From: Nitrospira sp.
GTDB lineage: Bacteria; Nitrospirota; Nitrospiria; Nitrospirales; Nitrospiraceae
Length of the DNA: 64,000 nucleotides
Direction: 5' to 3'
Assembly (NCBI GenBank): GCA_020853775.1
Contig: JADYYH010000073.1
Location: 47,568 to 111,567, forward strand
Shown: positions 60,669-64,000 of the stretch, in pieces
Layout of the letters: every line of letters begins with the position of its first letter
How positions within the stretch are numbered: position 1 is the stretch's first letter
The notes under the pieces: generated by a model
What the model saw: only the letters and a program-made list of their open reading frames with translations
Told to the model about the DNA's origin: nothing
Database searches by the model: none
Position numbers and translations under genes: made by a program

Positions 60669-63116
60669 GTGCAGGTGTTGCTGATCGAAGACAATGAAGA
60701 TGATGCGGAATTGCTCCGTGAGGCGCTCTGTGAACAGTCGCCACACGATGTGCTGCTCACCTGGGCCGACCGTCTTGAAACCGGCCTGCTGAAACTCGCC
60801 GAAAGCTCTCCGGACGCCGTCTTAGTTGATCTGTCGCTACCGGACAGCCAGGGCATGGAAACCCTGGTGCGCGTGCGAGCGCAATCCCACGAGGCGGCCG
60901 TGATTGTGCTGACAGGGCTCGACAATGATCTTGTGGCGGAAAAATCCCTGCTGCACGGTGCGCAGGATTATTTGGTGAAAGGCCGATTGACCGGTGACGG
61001 ACTGAAGCGTGCCATTCGGTATGCGATGGGACGGCATCGCGTCGAACAAGCCTTGCGAAAAAGCGAAGAGCGATTCCATCTCACCTGCCTCGCGACTCGG
61101 GACGGCATCTGGGACTGGGACATTACTTCTGGCGAGACCTGGTTCAACGATGCCTATCAAACGGTCTATGGCCATGGCCTGAGGGCGCGGCAGGGAGGCC
61201 CTATTCCGTGGGCAGACCACATTCATCCCGAAGATCGAGCGTCGATTCTTGCCAGCCTGAACGAGGCACTGCAATCGGAGAAACATTTGTGGACGGCCGA
61301 GTATCGTTTTTGCAGAACGGACGGCACGTATGCGTATGTCATCGATCACGGCTACGTCCTTCGTAATTATGCCGGTACCCCCTACCGGATGATCGGGGCG
61401 AACACCGACATCTCGGACCGCCGGCAAGCGGAAACGATGCATGCCGTTCAACTGGCCGTCGGCCTAGCGTTGGAAGAGTCCGTATCCTTGAATGAGGCCA
61501 TACCCAAAATCTTGCGCGCGATGTGCGAACTGCAAGGCTGGACGTTGGGCGCACTGTGGCTTGTCGATACTCAACACAGCGCATTACGCTGCAATGCACT
61601 CTGGCATCCTTCAGGTCAACAAACTGAGAACTTCGCCCAAACCTATCGCACGTTGTTCCTGCGACAGGACATGGGCATGGCCGGGCGTGCGTGGAAAACA
61701 GATGCCCCGGCCTTCTGCTCTGATATTCTGAATGAGGCCGCATTCCCCGCGTATGACGCGGCGCGTGACGCCGACCTTCATGGAGTCATCGCGTTTCCTA
61801 TCCATACGGGCAAAGAGATCCTAGGCATCATGGAGTTTTTTACGGTTGAAGTGCTCCACTCTGCCGTTTCCAGATTAGAGCGAATTTCTGAATTGGGCGC
61901 CATGATCAGCCAATTCCTGAATAGAAAAGACTTGGAGCGACAATTGCGGCAGGCTCAGAAAATGGAAGCCCTGGGCCGCATGGCGGGAGGCGTGGCACAC
62001 GACTTCAACAATCTGCTCACCATCATCAATAGTTGGGCCGAACTCTTGATGGACGAGCCTGGCTTGACCTCGCGGGCACAACGAGGCATGGCGCAAATCA
62101 GAGAAGCCGGCAACAAGGCTACCGGACTCACCCGGCAATTGCTGGCCTTCACGCGCCATCAGGTCGTGGAACGACAGGCCTTGAACCTCAATGAGCGCGT
62201 CAGAGATATCGTCGAACTCATGAAGCGTGTCATCGGCGAGGACATTGATCTCGTGCTGACATTGGATCCGACCCTGGGACGAATCAAGGCGGACCCGGGC
62301 CAGATCGAGCAAGTGGTGATGAATCTGGTCGTCAACGCCAGGGACGCCATGCCCCACGGCGGCCGGCTTGAACTGGAAACCGGCGAAGTAGCGATCTCCC
62401 ACTCCGATCCCTTTTGGCCCGATCCCCTGCCTCCCGGTCCATACGTCACCCTGGCCGTTCGTGATACAGGCTGCGGAATGAGCGCTGACACCTTGGCCCA
62501 TGTCTTCGAACCGTTTTTTACGACGAAGGAATTGGGCAAAGGAACGGGCCTCGGACTTTCGACTGTCTACGGAATCGTTCAACAAAGCAGCGGCACCGTG
62601 GGAATTACGAGCGAGGTGGGAAAAGGCACCTGCTTCATGATTTACTTGCCGCGCCTGGATTCAGATGCTGACTCATCCCGCCCAATGCCGCGGCCCAAGG
62701 CCACGGGTGAACAATCGGAAACCATTCTGTTAGTCGAAGACAACGATATGGTGAGAGGACTGGCACATACCGTGCTCGTGGCCCAGCACTACCATGTTGT
62801 GGCAACCCGATCCGGAGAGGAAGCGTTAGAAATGGTGCGCCGACAGGGTCGTCACATTGCGCTGCTGGTGACAGATATGGTGATGCCGGGCATGGGAGGC
62901 GCCCAGCTGGCTCGCGAGCTCCAGGCCCTGCAACCGGATATCAAAGTCATTCTCACGTCGGGCTATTCTGGGCGCGATGAAACCCTATTGAAAACGTTCG
63001 ATACCCACGTGACCTTTTTGCCGAAACCGTACACCCCCGAGTCGCTCACGAAAGCTGTGGCCGCGACGTTGGAATCCCAGACTCGGCAGGGAAGCTGCAA
63101 GGATAGGTCGCACTGA
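60669..63116 (+). CDS. Hybrid histidine kinase: REC-PAS-GAF-HisKA-HATPase-REC
   Basis: 815 residues from GTG 60669. N-terminal receiver (VLLIEDNEDDAELLREAL, D54 in VLVDLSLPD), PAS (SEERFHLTCLATRDGIWDWD), GAF (about residues 260-415), H-box GGVAHDFNNLLT (H444), N-box QVVMNLVVNARDAM, and HATPase motifs VRDTGCGM and GTGLGLSTVYGIV. A second receiver ends the protein (ILLVEDNDMVRGLAHTVL, D736 in LLVTDMVMPGM). The HDFNN H-box is typical of PAS-linked hybrid kinases. It starts 3 bp after the receiver gene, so the three make one phosphorelay transcript. The output is not encoded here. Confidence 0.92.
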   Translation: MQVLLIEDNEDDAELLREALCEQSPHDVLLTWADRLETGLLKLAESSPDAVLVDLSLPDSQGMETLVRVRAQSHEAAVIVLTGLDNDLVAEKSLLHGAQDYLVKGRLTGDGLKRAIRYAMGRHRVEQALRKSEERFHLTCLATRDGIWDWDITSGETWFNDAYQTVYGHGLRARQGGPIPWADHIHPEDRASILASLNEALQSEKHLWTAEYRFCRTDGTYAYVIDHGYVLRNYAGTPYRMIGANTDISDRRQAETMHAVQLAVGLALEESVSLNEAIPKILRAMCELQGWTLGALWLVDTQHSALRCNALWHPSGQQTENFAQTYRTLFLRQDMGMAGRAWKTDAPAFCSDILNEAAFPAYDAARDADLHGVIAFPIHTGKEILGIMEFFTVEVLHSAVSRLERISELGAMISQFLNRKDLERQLRQAQKMEALGRMAGGVAHDFNNLLTIINSWAELLMDEPGLTSRAQRGMAQIREAGNKATGLTRQLLAFTRHQVVERQALNLNERVRDIVELMKRVIGEDIDLVLTLDPTLGRIKADPGQIEQVVMNLVVNARDAMPHGGRLELETGEVAISHSDPFWPDPLPPGPYVTLAVRDTGCGMSADTLAHVFEPFFTTKELGKGTGLGLSTVYGIVQQSSGTVGITSEVGKGTCFMIYLPRLDSDADSSRPMPRPKATGEQSETILLVEDNDMVRGLAHTVLVAQHYHVVATRSGEEALEMVRRQGRHIALLVTDMVMPGMGGAQLARELQALQPDIKVILTSGYSGRDETLLKTFDTHVTFLPKPYTPESLTKAVAATLESQTRQGSCKDRSH

Positions 63117-63166
63117 TCCTCAGGAGCTTCGAAGAGCATGCAGGGCGAGGAGGAGTGAGCGCGAGA

Positions 63167-63184
63167 GACGGCCTATCGGCCGTC
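63167..63184. terminator. Hairpin between convergent hybrid-kinase and M23 genes
   Basis: GACGGCC and GGCCGTC flank a TATC loop, a perfect 7-bp stem 50 bp after the kinase stop and across the M23 stop codon. A U-run is missing on both strands, so it may be a weak bidirectional terminator or a simple stem. Confidence 0.35.
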
Positions 63185-63460
63185 ACCGCCGACCGCTGTC
63201 GGGGTTGATTCTTCCTGAGTGGGAACCGGTGGCCCAGCCAGTACCGGGCGGGCAGCGGCGGGATTCTTCGGAAAGGGCAGATCGAGGAGGGCATAGGGAT
63301 TCACGCGAGCGCCGTTGACTTTCATGCCCCAGTGGAGATGCGGGCCGGTCGCTCTCCCTGTCGCGCCAACCTTCCCGATGACCTGGCCGGCCTTGACCAG
63401 ATCCCCTTCGTTGACCAGCGCCTCCGATAGGTGAAAATACATCGAGTACAGACCCAATGG
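63173..63460 (-). pseudogene. 3' fragment of an M23 metallopeptidase gene
   Basis: The frame holds SMYFHLSEALVNEGDLVKAG and ATGRATGPHLHWGMKVNGARVNP, the end of an M23/LytM domain with the second metal motif HLHWG, then a Pro-rich tail. Homology stops abruptly upstream of LGLYSMYF: the expected first metal motif and the strand before it are gone, replaced by arginine/serine-rich translation without a start. Only about 95 residues of a longer peptidase remain, so the gene is broken or its front lies elsewhere. It converges with the hybrid kinase gene. Confidence 0.7.
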
Positions 63461-63671
63461 TAAACATCGGCAGGAGCAGCTGGGGCTTGCCCCCTCCCTG
63501 CTAGGCCGTAATGAACGTCGCTGTGGCAATCGAAACGAACGACCCAGGCAGAACAAACCCGAATGCCGACATGACGACGAGCCACAAGCGACCTCTCGTT
63601 TTCTCTCCCGTCCAGGAAAGACATCCGACATAGACCGCACTGCCTTTTCCGCCTATCCAAGCCTGAAGCGA

Positions 63672-63821
63672 ATGACGAGCGACAAATTGCGACAGCCTAT
63701 CCTGCGCCAAGCCGATATCGCCGTCCCAGCGGCTGATGAAATCGAACAGCTCATGTCAGTCACCCAGAGTATACTGCGGGAATCTCGCCGCGCAGATATT
63801 CCCCCTCGGCCATGTTCATGA
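63672..63821 (+). CDS. Possible 49-residue ORF
   Basis: Too short for the ORF track. It reads MTSDKLRQPILRQADIAV and then VPAADEIEQLMSVTQSILRESRRAD, an amphipathic helix pattern. No recognisable family and only a weak GAAG upstream. It overlaps an equally weak frame on the other strand, so it may be chance. Confidence 0.22.
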   Translation: MTSDKLRQPILRQADIAVPAADEIEQLMSVTQSILRESRRADIPPRPCS

Positions 63822-63904
63822 GATTGAACGCGAAAAAGAATACCTATAACAATTGGAACAGCAGGCGCCCACGCCTAGCCCGGAAAATTCACGACTCGCG
63901 TCAT

Positions 63905-63923
63905 AAAAAAAGCCATCGAGGCT
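63905..63923 (-). terminator. Weak intrinsic terminator-like hairpin, minus strand
   Basis: On the minus strand AGCC, a 5-nt loop and GGCT are followed directly by seven Ts. The 4-bp stem is short, so this is a weak candidate. It would end a gene entering from beyond the right edge. Confidence 0.28.
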
Positions 63924-63984
63924 CCAACCTGTGCTATAGGAGCGGCGACCAAGCAGCTTCTACGTACAGCGATGGAGGCACCCG

Positions 63985-64000
63985 ATGGCGACAGACGGTA
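63985..64000 (+). CDS. Possible start of a plus-strand gene (cut by window edge)
   Basis: ATG 63985 has GGAGG 6 nt upstream, a correct ribosome-binding arrangement, and begins MATDG. Only five codons are in the window, so the product cannot be assigned. An overlapping ATG at 63972 in another frame lacks such a site. Confidence 0.35.

Larger units (their letters stand above)
63461..63984. other. Poorly coding stretch after the broken M23 gene
   Basis: No confident gene is seen in these 524 bp. A minus frame around 63501-63755 encodes a short hydrophobic segment (LWLVVMSAFGFVLPGSF) without a good start. A 49-codon plus ORF (63672-63821; DEIEQLMSVTQSILRESRRAD) has no Shine-Dalgarno. GGGGCTTGCCCC at 63482-63493 is a small palindrome next to the M23 breakpoint. 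The mixture suggests decayed or inserted DNA. Confidence 0.4.

Noticed and set aside
63501-63755. Minus-strand small membrane protein
   Set aside because: The frame contains one hydrophobic stretch but no acceptable start codon or ribosome site, and it overlaps a competing plus-strand ORF.

Overview
The window looks like a GC-rich Gram-negative chromosome. It carries a BamA/Skp-like/LpxA-B-I-K/MsbA/WaaA envelope block, ADP-heptose and Kdo-type core genes, Lon, ThiL and PAS/REC two-component proteins. LpxI rather than LpxH, the two OmpH-like genes and the overall order suggest a Nitrospira-like member of Nitrospirota. That assignment is inference from gene content and memory of such genomes; no search was run. 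I saw no tRNA, rRNA or CRISPR array.

From 1 to 50.4 kb every gene but one lies on the minus strand and is listed here right to left in the direction of transcription. A near-consensus promoter at about 50.62 kb starts bamA, two ompH-like genes, fabZ, lpxA, lpxI, a Gfo/Idh oxidoreductase, lpxB, msbA, a DUF374 acyltransferase (apparently frameshifted in an A9 run), waaA, lpxK, a waaF-gmhB fusion, a second heptosyltransferase, a GT4, an LtaS/sulfatase-type membrane enzyme, and a run of GT2, GT4 and GT9 glycosyltransferases down to 26.8 kb. Together they build and export lipid A, attach Kdo and heptose, and extend the core. Several junctions are 4-bp stop/start overlaps.

From 26 to 16.6 kb lie a lone plus-strand GT2, a GT4, an L-2-hydroxyglutarate oxidase-like gene, rmlA-rmlB-rmlD (dTDP-rhamnose without rmlC), an O-antigen ligase-type membrane protein with its own leader, and gmd-fcl (GDP-fucose). 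These supply deoxyhexoses for the surface polysaccharide.

From 16.6 kb to the left edge is an accessory cluster centred on a NeuB-type synthase. It holds an SpsF-type cytidylyltransferase, a DegT/StrS aminotransferase, an epimerase/dehydratase, the NeuB homologue, a formyltransferase-fold protein, a polysaccharide deacetylase, a Gfo/Idh dehydrogenase, a GNAT, AsnB, a WbpG-like N-acetyl sugar amidotransferase, an unrecognised 127-residue protein, three methyltransferases (Methyltransf_23, TylF-like, FkbM), a large capsule-type transferase and a phytanoyl-CoA-dioxygenase-like enzyme. I read it as a pathway for a heavily decorated nonulosonate-like sugar or its glycan. The combination is not one I recognise and is the best candidate for an undescribed system.

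From 50.7 kb onward the genes run plus: galU (with a promoter that implies a leaderless mRNA), lon (with a histone-like basic tail), thiL, a DUF2062 membrane protein, an HD-domain phosphohydrolase, then a PAS histidine kinase, a Rcp1-type receiver and a REC-PAS-GAF-HK-REC hybrid kinase. The last 0.8 kb holds the 3' part of a broken M23 peptidase gene and poorly coding sequence, with a possible new gene starting at 63985.
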